From positions 186,001 to 250,000 of the forward strand of contig NZ_JACWUN010000002.1 of assembly GCF_014773365.1 (NCBI RefSeq): a stretch of DNA of 64,000 nt. The letters are read 5' to 3'. The notes beneath the pieces are model-generated. The model searched no databases. It was not told the origin of the DNA and saw only the letters and a program-made list of their open reading frames with translations. The translations under genes and the position numbers were made by a program. Source of the DNA: Pelovirga terrestris (GTDB lineage Bacteria > Desulfobacterota > Desulfuromonadia > Desulfuromonadales > Geopsychrobacteraceae). Positions 1 to 8,755 of the stretch are shown one piece after another (the stretch's first letter is position 1; each line of letters starts with the position of its first letter).

Positions 1-1
1 G

Positions 2-796
2 GCGATAAAAGAATTGGACGAAAAAAACGACTTTCTGATTATCGAAGGCGCAGGTCATACCGGGGTCGGTACCGTTCTGGGGTGCAACAATGCTCATATT
101 GCCAAAATGACCGGAGCAACGGTTTTATTGGTTACCGGGGGTGGACTAGGGAATGTTATTGATAGCGCCCAGGTAAACATAGCACTTTTTCAAAAGGAAC
201 AGGCACGGGTCAAGGCCATTCTGATTAACAAGATTATCCCGGAGAAGCGTGAACAGACCCTGAAATATCTCGATATGGCCTTTGCCGATGAAGATATCAC
301 GGTGCTGGGCGGTTTTAATTATCAGCCGATTCTCGCCAATCCGACCATGCGTCGTATCGCCGGGGTGCTTGGGGTTGAACTAAAAGCCAACTACGACCAG
401 TCCCAGCGCATTATCCATCACGTTCAGATTGGTGCTGCCTCGGCCCAGCGGGTGGTTGAATTGTTGCGTGATTCTACCCTGGTTATCGTCAATAGCAGTC
501 GTGATGAATTGTTGGTGACCCTGTCCAACCTCTACCATCTTGATGAATTTCGCCCCAGGATTGCCGGCGTGGTGATCCCGGGATCGAGTGAGATCAGTCA
601 TATCACCATGAAAATCATCAACAGCAGTGGTATCCCTTACATGATTGCCAAGCGCACCTCATCAAAGGTGTTTGAAATGATCAGTGATGATGTTTCCAAA
701 TTGACCGTGGAAGACACCCATAAACTAAAGTTATTGACTGAGTTGGCCGAGAAAAGATTAAATTTTGAAGAGATTGATGCGTTGCTCGATACGTAG
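2..796 (+). CDS. DRTGG-domain protein with BioD-like P-loop fold (5' end cut off)
   Basis: The frame is open to the left edge, so the start codon and the P-loop (Walker A) lie outside the window. What is visible begins in the middle of a dethiobiotin-synthetase-like NTPase domain (IIEGAGHTGVG, then VLLVTGGGLGNVIDS and AILINKI), followed by a DRTGG-type domain in the last 110 residues (TLVIVNSSRDELLVTL, IAGVVIPGS, SSGIPYMIAKR). This architecture is known from the N-terminal half of long phosphotransacetylases and from stand-alone regulatory proteins; here the phosphotransacetylase catalytic domain is absent because the protein ends after DRTGG. The role is not established; nucleotide-sensing regulation is inference. 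A small GSU3473-type gene follows 82 bases downstream. Confidence 0.75.
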   Translation, partial: AIKELDEKNDFLIIEGAGHTGVGTVLGCNNAHIAKMTGATVLLVTGGGLGNVIDSAQVNIALFQKEQARVKAILINKIIPEKREQTLKYLDMAFADEDITVLGGFNYQPILANPTMRRIAGVLGVELKANYDQSQRIIHHVQIGAASAQRVVELLRDSTLVIVNSSRDELLVTLSNLYHLDEFRPRIAGVVIPGSSEISHITMKIINSSGIPYMIAKRTSSKVFEMISDDVSKLTVEDTHKLKLLTELAEKRLNFEEIDALLDT

Positions 797-878
797 ATTT
801 TATGCAGACAGGTGGTTTTTACTGCTGCTGCCGGCTGGAATCATTTGTGCGACTTTTACAATGGAGAAAAAATCAAGT

Positions 879-1070
879 ATGTTAATCCGGGTACGTTATA
901 AAGATGGTCGCATCGACCTGGTTCCCTCTGAAACCCTCGATGAAATGATTCTGATGAGTGACATCGAGCGGATTGAGCGTAACAACAGCTGGGTAGTGCT
1001 TGGTGAAGAACCGGTTCGCAGCACATTGCGTGGGCGTTATTACGGGTTGGGACAACAACGAAAAAAATGA
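879..1070 (+). CDS. small GSU3473-family-type protein (copy 1)
   Basis: A protein of 63 residues starting MLIRVRYKDGRIDLVP and containing the pattern hydrophobic core, acidic patch, NNSWVVLGEEPVR. I recognise it as the small protein family I recall as GSU3473, common in Geobacter relatives; function unknown. A second copy at 48790-48984 shares the layout MLI-V-Y-DG---V-----L---I------I--F-R--GWV-VG-DPVR. The start at 879 fits the family N-terminus and has GGAG twelve bases upstream; an in-frame ATG at 861 lies six codons further up but lacks a ribosome site. It is followed closely by lipB at 1081. Confidence 0.7.
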   Translation: MLIRVRYKDGRIDLVPSETLDEMILMSDIERIERNNSWVVLGEEPVRSTLRGRYYGLGQQRKK

Positions 1071-1080
1071 TGTGAACGAT

Positions 1081-1752
1081 ATGGCTGCAACCACTGCTAC
1101 TAGCGCCCCTTTGCTGCAGATTCAGGATTGGGGCGTACTTGTTTATGAGCAGGCCTGCGTCCGACAACAGGACATGGTGCAGGGGCTGTTGTCCGGTTGT
1201 GGTACCAACACCCTGGTGCTGACTGAACATCCAGCCACCGTCACCCTCGGTCGGCGTGGCGGCGAATCTGACTTGCGCTGTGCTGAAGAGACTTTTGCTG
1301 ATCGTGGTGTTATGCTCCAGCGGATCAATCGTGGAGGTCTGGCCACTGCTCACGAGCCCGGCCAGCTGGTGGTCTATCCGGTGGTGGAGCTGCCGGTCAG
1401 GGATCTGCGTCACTTTACCTCCGGCGTTCTTCAGGTTGTTGTCGACCTGCTCGCCCAGTATGCTGTGGTTGGGGAGTTGCGACCGGGCAATCCGGGGGTC
1501 TGGGTTAAGGGACGCAAAATCTGCAGCTTTGGTATTGCCCTGAAGCGTTGGGTGAGCTGTCACGGTATCGCCCTGAATCTCAATAATGATCTCTCAACCT
1601 TTGACCTCATTGTGCCCTGTGGGGTGCCTGACGAACAGGTGACCTCCCTGGTCCGGGAAACCGGCAAGCCGGTTGATATGCAGCAAATCAAAGAGCAGGT
1701 GGTGACGCTGTTCTGTCGGCAATTCGGTTATCAGCCGGTTTATGGGGAATAG
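1081..1752 (+). CDS. lipB: octanoyl-[acyl-carrier-protein]:protein N-octanoyltransferase LipB
   Basis: The enzyme transfers octanoyl groups from acyl carrier protein to lipoyl domains of 2-oxoacid dehydrogenases and GcvH, the first step of lipoic acid synthesis in the cytoplasm. The 223-residue product carries the LipB signature RGGLATAHEPGQ at 84-95, the conserved lysine K146 in GRKICSFG and the catalytic cysteine C180 in IVPCG, matching the Lys/Cys dyad of characterised LipB. The start at ATG 1081 removes an unconserved N-terminal extension; GTG at 1072 is a possible alternative. The stop codon TAG at 1750-1752 lies inside a run of G-tracts that also provides the ribosome site of the next gene. 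Confidence 0.93.
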   Translation: MAATTATSAPLLQIQDWGVLVYEQACVRQQDMVQGLLSGCGTNTLVLTEHPATVTLGRRGGESDLRCAEETFADRGVMLQRINRGGLATAHEPGQLVVYPVVELPVRDLRHFTSGVLQVVVDLLAQYAVVGELRPGNPGVWVKGRKICSFGIALKRWVSCHGIALNLNNDLSTFDLIVPCGVPDEQVTSLVRETGKPVDMQQIKEQVVTLFCRQFGYQPVYGE

Positions 1753-1773
1753 GGAGCGGGGAGTGGGGAGTGG
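1744..1773 (+). repeat. G-run tract over lipB stop codon (degenerate heptamer array)
   Basis: Four runs of three or four G separated by 3-4 bases (AATA, AGC, AGT) cover the lipB stop codon and the Shine-Dalgarno region of the next gene. The spacing satisfies the usual G-quadruplex pattern. It resembles the longer GGGTAGT arrays at other gene ends in this window, but units are irregular here. Confidence 0.6.
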
Positions 1774-1777
1774 AAAA

Positions 1778-2602
1778 ATGGTACGTAGTCTGGCTGGAAA
1801 AACACTCTTTATTACCGGTGCCAGTCGTGGCATTGGCCTGGCGGTGGCACTTAAAGCGGCAGCCGATGGAGCTAACATTGTTGTGGCGGCCAAAACAACA
1901 GAAGCTCATCCTGAGCTGCCCGGCACAATCTATACCGCTGCAGAACAGATTGTCGCAGCCGGTGGCCAGGCTCTTCCGCTGGCTGTTGATATCCGTGATG
2001 AACACCAGCTGCAGGCTGCGGTGGCAAAAGCCGTTGAGACCTTTGGCGGCATCGACATCCTGATCAACAATGCCAGCGCCATCTTTCTGGCCGGCGTACA
2101 ACAGACGCCGGTCAAGCGGTTTGACCTGATGCATCAGGTTAATGTGCGCGGCTCTTATCTGGCGGCCAGCTATTGCCTGCCGCACCTGCTCAAGTCACAT
2201 AATCCTCATATCCTGTCATTTTCACCTCCTTTGAACCTTGATCCCCGTTGGTTTAAACATCACCCCGGTTACACCATGTCCAAGTACGCAATGAGCCTCG
2301 CGGTTATTGGCCTTGCCGCCGAATATGGCGAACAGGGCGTGGCTGTCAATGCCTTATGGCCCAGGACCGTCATCGCCACCGCCGCTCTGGCCATGTTGGG
2401 TGGTATGGTCAAACCTGAAAATTGTCGTACTCCGGAGATCATGGCCGATGCCGCCTGGTATCTGCTCACACGTGACAGTAGCCATGCCAGTGGTCGCTTT
2501 TTTATTGACGAAGAGGTATTGGGTGAAGAAGGTATCAGCGATTTTAGTACCTATGCGGTTGCTGCTGACCAGCCCCTGTGCCCCGATCTTTTTTTGGATT
2601 GA
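1778..2602 (+). CDS. short-chain dehydrogenase/reductase, HSDL2-like
   Basis: A 274-residue classical-type SDR. The Rossmann cofactor motif TGASRGIG is at residues 13-20, the NNAS motif follows at about 90-100, and the YxxxK active-site pair is Y165/K169 in GYTMSKYAMS. The overall sequence (AAKTTEAHPELPGTIYTAA early, SPPLNLDPRWFKHH before the catalytic Tyr) matches the hydroxysteroid-dehydrogenase-like protein 2 subgroup, without the sterol-carrier domain of the animal homologue. The usual catalytic serine position before the Tyr reads SFSPP. Start at ATG 1778 is supported by GGGGAG just upstream. The substrate is unknown; an acyl or alcohol substrate is only inference. Confidence 0.85.
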   Translation: MVRSLAGKTLFITGASRGIGLAVALKAAADGANIVVAAKTTEAHPELPGTIYTAAEQIVAAGGQALPLAVDIRDEHQLQAAVAKAVETFGGIDILINNASAIFLAGVQQTPVKRFDLMHQVNVRGSYLAASYCLPHLLKSHNPHILSFSPPLNLDPRWFKHHPGYTMSKYAMSLAVIGLAAEYGEQGVAVNALWPRTVIATAALAMLGGMVKPENCRTPEIMADAAWYLLTRDSSHASGRFFIDEEVLGEEGISDFSTYAVAADQPLCPDLFLD

Positions 2603-2684
2603 TGATTAGATTAAAAGCGATGCATCTTTGCATGACTTCTGCTAGGATGACGCCCTTGTCAGTGTCAGGCTTAAGGAGAGGAAG

Positions 2685-3545
2685 ATGAATACAGATTTCC
2701 AGACCGTCGTCCGATCGGTCCGTGATTTACCACCAATGCCGGCGGTTGCCAACAAGGTTCTGGAGCTTTTGGGCGATCCAAATGTCAACTATAGTAAACT
2801 AGGTGAAGCCATCTCCAGTGATCCGGCAGTGTCTGCGCGTCTGCTTAAGGTTGCCAACTCAGCCTTTTACAGTATGAAGCGTCAGATCAAAACGATCGAT
2901 CACGCCATTGCCATCGTTGGTGAAAAAACCTTGCGCAGTCTGGTCCTGGCTGCCAGCCTCGAAGGAATCAGCAAATCCTACGGGTTGCTGGAAAAGCTGT
3001 TGTGGGAAGATGCCATGGGCTGTGCTATCGGCAGTCGTATCATCGCGCGCAAGTTTTCTTCCGCCGATCCGGAAGAAGCCTTTCTGGCCGGGCTGTTTCG
3101 CCACCTGGGAAAAATAGTGATGAATTACAGTGAGCCGGATAAATACCGTGCTCTGGTTGAGGCGGCTTACACTGAGGAGATGTCCCCCTCGGAAGTTGAA
3201 GCCCGTTTTTTTCCTTATGCCCACGAGGTGGTTGGTGCGGCAGTTTTGCACAAGTGGAATTTTAACCGCTCGTTGGTGATGACCGCACTGCATCATAAGG
3301 ATCTGGCTATCTCGCCGGATGAGGAAGAAGATGCAGAGCAGATGCTGCGCCTGGCGGCAACCGTCAACCTGGCCGGTTTTGTCTGTATGAAGCTTGGCAT
3401 TGGTCGTCGCCAGCCATTGGAAGATCTTGACGTGGCGCAATGTCCTGGTGCTATAGCGCTCAATCTTACGGCTGAACAGGTCGAGGGTGTGCTTGAGGAA
3501 ATTGACGAAGTTTTTAATGAAAACCGCGAGTTTTTCATTGGTTAA
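2685..3545 (+). CDS. HDOD-domain signalling protein
   Basis: A 286-residue single-domain HDOD protein. The N-terminus RDLPPMPAVANKVLELL and the following SSDPAVSARLLKVANSAFY are the family hallmark; the degenerate metal site reads FRHLGKIVMNY, so HD-type phosphodiesterase activity is not expected. HDOD proteins act as non-catalytic regulators of two-component and cyclic-dinucleotide signalling. No receiver or GGDEF domain is fused. The start has a strong GGAGAGG site and the gene is closed by an intrinsic terminator at 3574-3599, so it appears to be a single transcription unit or the last gene of one. Confidence 0.88.
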   Translation: MNTDFQTVVRSVRDLPPMPAVANKVLELLGDPNVNYSKLGEAISSDPAVSARLLKVANSAFYSMKRQIKTIDHAIAIVGEKTLRSLVLAASLEGISKSYGLLEKLLWEDAMGCAIGSRIIARKFSSADPEEAFLAGLFRHLGKIVMNYSEPDKYRALVEAAYTEEMSPSEVEARFFPYAHEVVGAAVLHKWNFNRSLVMTALHHKDLAISPDEEEDAEQMLRLAATVNLAGFVCMKLGIGRRQPLEDLDVAQCPGAIALNLTAEQVEGVLEEIDEVFNENREFFIG

Positions 3546-3573
3546 ATTATCGCCACCAATGTCAAGGAAATGG

Positions 3574-3599
3574 GGGAAGCAATATGCTTCCCTTTTTTT
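3574..3599 (+). terminator. intrinsic terminator after HDOD gene
   Basis: A perfect 7-bp stem (GGGAAGC/GCTTCCC) with loop AATAT, followed by seven T, lies 28 bases after the HDOD stop codon. Confidence 0.85.
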
Positions 3600-3623
3600 G
3601 TCCGGTTGGTTGCGGATCCTGTT

Positions 3624-4364
3624 ATGAAAAAGCGTCTCGATGTGATGCTCGTAGAGCGTGGTTTGGCTGCATCGCGCGAACGTGCTCGCGCGTTAATTCT
3701 TGCCGGTCAGGTTGTGGTTGATGATCACCGGGTCGACAAGGCCGGCCAGCAGATTGATTCGCAGGCTGATATCCGCTTGAAAACCGGTGATATCCCTTAT
3801 GTCTCCCGTGGCGGCCTGAAACTCGCTGGTGCCCTTGCCGCTTTTGACCTTCAGGTGGGTGGTCGTATCGCCCTGGACGTCGGTGCGTCCACCGGCGGCT
3901 TTACCGATTGTCTGCTGCAGCAGGGTGCCGTCAAGGTCTATGCTGTCGATGTGGGTTATAATCAACTGGCCTGGCAATTACGTGATGACCCCCGGGTGAT
4001 CAACCTGGAACGTTGCAACATCAGGCACCTGCAACCAGAACAGTTGGCAGATATCCCCGAACTGGCGGTCATCGACGCGTCTTTTATTTCGCTTTCAAAG
4101 GTCTTGCCCTGCACCTTGAGCCTGTTGAGCCCTGAAGCTGACATTATCGCCCTGATCAAACCCCAGTTTGAGGTGGGTAAAGGGCAGGTGGGTAAGGGAG
4201 GGATTGTCCGGGATGGCGCACTCCACGACCAGGTGGTGGAGCGCATCCGGTTGCTCGCGCTTGATTTAGGTTGCTGCGTCAAAGGAATTATTGAGAGCCC
4301 GGTGCTTGGGTCAAAAGGGAATAAGGAATTTCTTATCCACCTGCAAAAAAAAATGCAACTGTAG
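3624..4364 (+). CDS. TlyA-family rRNA 2'-O-methyltransferase (S4 + FtsJ domains)
   Basis: TlyA proteins methylate ribose 2'-OH of rRNA cytidines. The 246-residue product starts MKKRLDVMLVERGLAASRER, an S4 RNA-binding domain over about residues 1-60, then YVSRGGLKLAGAL and an FtsJ-like methyltransferase domain with the SAM motif ALDVGASTGGFTDCLLQQGA at about 87-106. DASFISL and KPQFEVGKG are further family motifs. I chose the ATG at 3624 because the S4 domain starts there; the frame is open 18 codons further up, but that stretch overlaps the terminator. Some TlyA-like proteins are annotated as haemolysins, which I consider wrong for this sequence. Confidence 0.88.
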   Translation: MKKRLDVMLVERGLAASRERARALILAGQVVVDDHRVDKAGQQIDSQADIRLKTGDIPYVSRGGLKLAGALAAFDLQVGGRIALDVGASTGGFTDCLLQQGAVKVYAVDVGYNQLAWQLRDDPRVINLERCNIRHLQPEQLADIPELAVIDASFISLSKVLPCTLSLLSPEADIIALIKPQFEVGKGQVGKGGIVRDGALHDQVVERIRLLALDLGCCVKGIIESPVLGSKGNKEFLIHLQKKMQL

Positions 4365-4446
4365 CCAATGCGGCAATGTCAAATGATTAGCTGTTGTCGC
4401 CGGTTTTTGCTAAAATGCCGTGTTTGAAAGAATATCTTAAAAAATT

Positions 4447-4602
4447 GTATCTGTTCAGCACCGGGCCTTTGAATTCTCTGTCAAGGGACGCGATTGTTTC
4501 CCGTTGGGTCATCCATGACCGCTTGTTGTCGCCGTCCATGGCGACAAAAACCCTTGCCACAGGATCCAACGGTCCTGCACCAAGGGCAGCAGCTGAATAA
4601 TC
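4447..4602 (+). repeat. dispersed hairpin element, copy A
   Basis: Starts with GTATCTGTTCAGCACCGG and ends with CAGCTGAATAA. The ends are imperfectly complementary (CTGTTCAGC with GCTGAATAA). A long inner stem pairs 4464-4489 with 4552-4577 allowing G-U pairs, and an inner hairpin TGTCGCC/GGCGACA caps it. Copies B (24263-24406, same strand) and C (24048-24110, opposite strand) share the ends; A and B also share the central 50 bases almost exactly. The element stops 32 bases before the HIT gene and points in its direction. It could be a non-autonomous mobile element or a structured 5' leader. Confidence 0.75.
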
Positions 4603-4634
4603 ACAAAACACTATTGTCAGAATAGAGGTGATCC

Positions 4635-4982
4635 ATGTCGTCTGATTGTCTGTTCTGTAAAATTGCTGCCGGGGATATACCGGCAACTGTCCGTTATCAG
4701 GATGATCTTGTTGTGGTGTTTGAAGATATCAACCCTCAGGCTCCGACCCATCTGCTCCTGATTCCACGCAAGCACATTCCAACTACCCTCGATCTGACCC
4801 CGGACGATAACGCGCTGGTGGGGCATGTTTTTCAGGTTGCCGCAAAAATGGCAACGGATCTAGGGTTTGCCGATGAGGGTTTCCGCATTGTCAACAACTG
4901 TAATCAGGCCGGTGGTCAAACCGTCTGGCATGTGCATTTTCACCTTCTTGGTCAACGGCAGCTGACCTGGCCTCCCGGTTAA
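4635..4982 (+). CDS. HIT-family nucleotide-binding protein (HinT-like)
   Basis: A histidine-triad protein of 115 residues, the standard length of HinT. It opens with DCLFCKIAAGDIPATVRYQDD, the branch signature, and closes with the triad HVHFHLL at residues 99-105 (H99, H101, H103), whose central histidine is the nucleophile. HinT enzymes hydrolyse purine nucleoside phosphoramidates such as aminoacyl-AMP. The ribosome site is GAGGTG a few bases before the ATG. The hairpin element copy A ends 32 bases upstream, so it may be transcribed as the leader of this gene. Confidence 0.93.
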   Translation: MSSDCLFCKIAAGDIPATVRYQDDLVVVFEDINPQAPTHLLLIPRKHIPTTLDLTPDDNALVGHVFQVAAKMATDLGFADEGFRIVNNCNQAGGQTVWHVHFHLLGQRQLTWPPG

Positions 4983-5057
4983 GTTGTGTCCATCCATACC
5001 CTTCTGGATGAACATAATCTAAGTTTCCAGCCGGAAACTACATGAAGTTGGTAAAAT

Positions 5058-6518
5058 ATGATGATCATGGTTGATGAAAAAACAGAACAACGCTTGATGC
5101 ATGACATTATGGAACTGCTGGTCACCCACTATGGCGCCGAGCTGACCGAAGATGTTCTAGATAGCGAAATTGCGCGCCTTGAGATGGCTCTTAGCGACGC
5201 CCGGGAATCCCATCGCGGACAGGTGCGCAAATCGGGCGAACCTTACATTTTTCACCCGTTACGAGTTTCTCATCTGGCGGCCCGGCATTGGATGGACTTC
5301 TCGTCGATTATCGCGGCGCTGCTCCATGACGTGGTGGAGGATACGCCGGTCACCCTGGAGCAGGTGCGGACCAAATATGGCGACGAGGTAGCTCATCTGG
5401 TCGATGGTTTGACCAAGGTCACCTCCGAATTAATGGGGCGTGACGATTTAAAAAAAGAAACCTACAAAAAAACCCTGCTGGTAGCCATCAGCGACATTCG
5501 GGTGTTGTGCCTGAAATTCTGGGATCGTATCGATAATCTGCAAACGATTGACGCATTACCTCTGCAAAAGCAAAAGTTGATTGCTGAGGAAACCCGAAGT
5601 GTTTATGTCCCTCTGGCGCGCCATCTGGGCATGGGTTATGTCGCCAATGAGCTGGAATCCCTGTCACATTCGCTGCTTTACCCCAAGCGCGCCAAACGCT
5701 ATCAGCAGGTGATTGCTCAGCTGCAGGAAGATGCTGCAGGCTATTTACGCCAGATTCGTGGCAAGATTCATGTCGCCTGCGAAAAACAGAAATTATCGGT
5801 GGTGGTAAAGGACCGCTGGCGCCCCTTTACCGTCCCTGCAGCACAGGAGATGGGGCGAGGCTTTGGTGCCCTGTTTACCCTGGAAGTACACGTCGACCGG
5901 ATGATGGATGCCTATCTGTTCCTCGGCCTTTTGCACAGTCTGTTTCCTCCGATTCCCGGCAAGCTGCGGGACCATTTGAATCAGACCTCACAGCATGGTT
6001 ATCTGGCCATCAAAACCACGGTCCAGGCTGAAGAGCAGCGCATGCGCGTTGAAATTACTACGCGCAAACTGGCGCGTTTTAATCAGGCCGGGGTGCTGGC
6101 GCCCGGCTTCCGTTTCCGTCACGATAACTTCCGGGCCTTGATGAAATCCTTGATGGATGGTGAATCAGCCTTTGACACCGAATCTCTGAAACTGGCGTCG
6201 GCAACGATCCAGGTTTATACCCCGCAAGGGGAGGTGCGTAAGTTGCCGGAAGGCAGCAGCGTGCTGGATTTTGCTTTCGATATTCACGATTCAGTGGGCC
6301 TTCATGCCCGTCGTGGCCACATTAACGGACGCATCCGCCAGCTGAAAACCCGACTGCTGGATGGCGATCAGGTGATGGTTGAAACGTCGCAGGAACCTGA
6401 AGTGTTGCCCAAGTGGCTGGAGTGGGCGATAACCCCGCGAGCGCGCAACAGTATCCGCCGTTATCTGCGCAACAAGGTGCGGGCAGCGCAAACCGAAGCA
6501 ACCAATGAAAAGGAGTAA
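5058..6518 (+). CDS. HD-domain RelA/SpoT homologue with eroded synthetase region
   Basis: The 486-residue product carries an N-terminal HD hydrolase domain with YIFHPLRVSHLAA and the metal motif ALLHDVVEDTPV (H90/D91), as in (p)ppGpp hydrolases, and a C-terminal TGS-like domain from about residue 385 (IQVYTPQGEVRKLPEGSSVLDFAFDIH). The segment between them has the position of a RelA/SpoT synthetase but only scattered similarity (PIPGKLRDHLNQTSQHGYLAIKTTV); the usual synthetase motifs are not evident. I infer a hydrolase-like or regulatory protein rather than an alarmone synthetase. The length is well short of full SpoT (about 700). ATG 5067 is a possible later start. A deacetylase gene follows after 3 bases. 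Confidence 0.8.
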   Translation: MMIMVDEKTEQRLMHDIMELLVTHYGAELTEDVLDSEIARLEMALSDARESHRGQVRKSGEPYIFHPLRVSHLAARHWMDFSSIIAALLHDVVEDTPVTLEQVRTKYGDEVAHLVDGLTKVTSELMGRDDLKKETYKKTLLVAISDIRVLCLKFWDRIDNLQTIDALPLQKQKLIAEETRSVYVPLARHLGMGYVANELESLSHSLLYPKRAKRYQQVIAQLQEDAAGYLRQIRGKIHVACEKQKLSVVVKDRWRPFTVPAAQEMGRGFGALFTLEVHVDRMMDAYLFLGLLHSLFPPIPGKLRDHLNQTSQHGYLAIKTTVQAEEQRMRVEITTRKLARFNQAGVLAPGFRFRHDNFRALMKSLMDGESAFDTESLKLASATIQVYTPQGEVRKLPEGSSVLDFAFDIHDSVGLHARRGHINGRIRQLKTRLLDGDQVMVETSQEPEVLPKWLEWAITPRARNSIRRYLRNKVRAAQTEATNEKE

Positions 6519-6521
6519 CTA

Positions 6522-7574
6522 TTGGTCCGTTTAGTCATGATCTTTGTCGTCTTTTGTCTGCTGATTCCGGTTGTACTTAGTGCCGGTCAGGTCAATTCAT
6601 TTATCTATCATCGTTTTGATGACGATCGTTACCCCTCGACCAACATTGCCGGTTCCATCTTCACCGAACAACTGGAGCATCTGCGGGAGCGTCATATTCC
6701 TGTGGTCTCTACCCAGGAGATTTCCGAACGGATTGCCCGCGGTGAGGCGTTGCCTGACCATGCAGCCATGATCACCGTTGATGATGCCTATCTGTCTTTT
6801 TATCAGGCCGGCATGCCGATTGTCCGTCAATTCGCGGTTCCGGTTTCCCTGTTTGTCAACACCGATGCGGTCGGAACCCCGGGTTATATGTCGTGGGATC
6901 AGATTCGTGAAGTGGCAGCACAGGGGGTCGAGATCGGCAATCATACCGCCAGCCATGCGTATCTGGTGGAAAAAATGGCGGGGGAAACCGATGCCCAGTG
7001 GCGCCGGCGTATTTATGACGACATATTATCAGCGCAGCAAGCCTTCGAACGTGAGCTTGGTTTTGCTCCGAATATCTTCGCCTACACCTATGGTGAATAT
7101 TCAGCAGAAATTATTGATATTGTAAAGGAGCTCGGCTTTATTGCTGCCTACGGCCAGCAATCCGGAGTGATTCACCAGCAGCATGATCCTTTTACCTTGC
7201 CGCGCTTTCCCATGGGCGGTCCATTCGCGACCCTCGCTGATTTCAAGTCGAAGGTGGCAATGAAAGCGCTGGTGGTCGCTGAACAGCACCCCGTCAATCC
7301 GGTTATTTTCGCTCCCGACACTGCGCCGGTACTGGATTTGTCCCTGCCCGATATTGCCGGCAGTGCCAGTCAATTTAACTGCTTTGCCCAAGGGGGGAAC
7401 CGCTGTAGTGTCACGGTCAATCAGGAGCGCGGTCCCGGTTGGTATCAGATCACGGCAGATGGGCCATTAAAGGGAAGACGTAACAAATACACCTTGACGC
7501 GGCAGGCACCGGAAGGGGGATGGCAATGGTTCAGTCAGCTCTGGATCAACGCCGACAATCCACCGCATAGATAA
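6522..7574 (+). CDS. secreted polysaccharide deacetylase
   Basis: NodB-type carbohydrate esterase family 4 protein of 350 residues. An N-terminal signal peptide (MVRLVMIFVVFCLLIPVVLS) predicts export. Metal and catalytic motifs are TVDDAY (D87/D88) and NHTASH (H141/H145), followed by FAYTYGEYS. The C-terminal 100 residues form an extra unassigned domain with a cysteine pair (FNCFAQGGNRCSV). The start codon is TTG at 6522, chosen because AGGAG lies six bases before it and the signal peptide follows directly. It is 3 bases after the RelA/SpoT homologue, so the two are probably co-transcribed. The substrate (N-acetylated surface polysaccharide) is inference. Confidence 0.85.
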   Translation: MVRLVMIFVVFCLLIPVVLSAGQVNSFIYHRFDDDRYPSTNIAGSIFTEQLEHLRERHIPVVSTQEISERIARGEALPDHAAMITVDDAYLSFYQAGMPIVRQFAVPVSLFVNTDAVGTPGYMSWDQIREVAAQGVEIGNHTASHAYLVEKMAGETDAQWRRRIYDDILSAQQAFERELGFAPNIFAYTYGEYSAEIIDIVKELGFIAAYGQQSGVIHQQHDPFTLPRFPMGGPFATLADFKSKVAMKALVVAEQHPVNPVIFAPDTAPVLDLSLPDIAGSASQFNCFAQGGNRCSVTVNQERGPGWYQITADGPLKGRRNKYTLTRQAPEGGWQWFSQLWINADNPPHR

Positions 7575-7664
7575 GACAGGTGTCCACCTAAAAACACGGA
7601 AATAACGAACGAAATCAAAGAAAATAGCCAAGGTTATTGCGTGGACCAGCAAGGATATTTCGGG

Positions 7665-8555
7665 CTATTCCTCTTTGCGCAGGTTGACGTTACTCAAGCG
7701 TTGCAGATTGTTTTGGCGGATCATCGCTTGAATTTCACGAATGTATTCTTCACCGCGAATGGAATAGTTCACCAGCCCCTCGGCTAACACCAGTCCGTCA
7801 GGATGCGTTTCACTGTTTTGATCTGCTCGCAAGTAGCGAAAGCTTTGATAGGCGTGGTGGGTGTTCAGGTTGTTGGCGTAGGATCGAACGGACTCATACA
7901 GATTGGGGAATTTGCGTACCTCATAAATCTCCCCTTCCGGGCGTCCCTCAGGGACAATTCCCTGTCCGGGAATAAAGGTCCATTGACCAAACAGGTTGTT
8001 GGCCGCCAGGCTGAAACGGGAGGTCCCCCAGGCCGATTCGTTGGCGGCTTGAGCCAGGGCAAGTTCGACCGGAATGATGTTCGCGCGGCGCAATAGAATC
8101 TCAATCGCCTGGTCAATGCCCTCCGCTTCCAGATTGACTTTATAACGGTCGGCGAGGGCGAGTAGAACGGTTGTCTGCTCCTGATCAAGAGCTCCGGTTG
8201 CGTCATATAGCTGTTGAATGGCTAACAACTGCTCGCGCTCAGCAAGAATTTCTTCATTGACCAGCAGGATCAGTGGCAGCATGATTTTAAAAAAGAACTG
8301 TTTGCGTGTTTTTGTCTCCGGGATGCGGTTTAAGTCTATCGGCATGCTATCGACGATCAGTGGCGGTACGCCATCATCAATCTGATCAAGTTGATAGTTG
8401 TAAAGCTTGAATGTTTCTTGCAGCCCCTGATATGATGGCACGCTCGTTTCGATCGCTTCCGTTCTCTGTGCAACCGGTTCGGTGTTGTCGCGGCAACTTG
8501 CCAGCAACAGCCCCAGCAGCAGGGTAATGAAGAGCAGGCTTGGTGTTTTCAACAT
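7665..8555 (-). CDS. Bax-like lipoprotein with glucosaminidase domain
   Basis: A 296-residue protein with a lipoprotein signal peptide ending in the lipobox LLASC, so it is likely anchored in an outer or inner membrane facing the periplasm. The central and C-terminal part carries LALAQAANESAWGTSRFS, NLFGQWTF and SYANNLNTHHAYQSFR, which match the Bax/glucosaminidase family that cleaves peptidoglycan glycan strands; the glutamate in ANESAWG is the expected catalytic acid. The ribosome site AAAGGAC precedes ATG 8555. It is convergent with the deacetylase and divergent from yjbQ. Confidence 0.85.
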   Translation of the reverse strand: MLKTPSLLFITLLLGLLLASCRDNTEPVAQRTEAIETSVPSYQGLQETFKLYNYQLDQIDDGVPPLIVDSMPIDLNRIPETKTRKQFFFKIMLPLILLVNEEILAEREQLLAIQQLYDATGALDQEQTTVLLALADRYKVNLEAEGIDQAIEILLRRANIIPVELALAQAANESAWGTSRFSLAANNLFGQWTFIPGQGIVPEGRPEGEIYEVRKFPNLYESVRSYANNLNTHHAYQSFRYLRADQNSETHPDGLVLAEGLVNYSIRGEEYIREIQAMIRQNNLQRLSNVNLRKEE

Positions 8556-8755
8556 AGCTGTCCTTTTTAAGTGGTGCTGGTTCGGCTATCTCTGCAATAT
8601 TGCCAAGACACAGCCCCAGATAAACACGATGAAACGGTAACGTTTCTTGGCCATCGTGGGAAAAAACAGAAGGACTTTATACCCAAGCTGATCGATTTAG
8701 TCAATGCAGCCTCATCTTCCGCTATGATAGCGGGACCATCGAGGCAGGAGGCGAC

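Noticed and set aside
4447-4602. Hairpin element as c-di-GMP (GEMM) riboswitch because of GGGACGC
   Set aside because: The required GGGACGCAAAGCC context and the receptor loop are absent; only the short string matches.
4387-4686. Antisense and sense frames over the hairpin element before the HIT gene
   Set aside because: They follow from the palindromic element and carry no protein motif.
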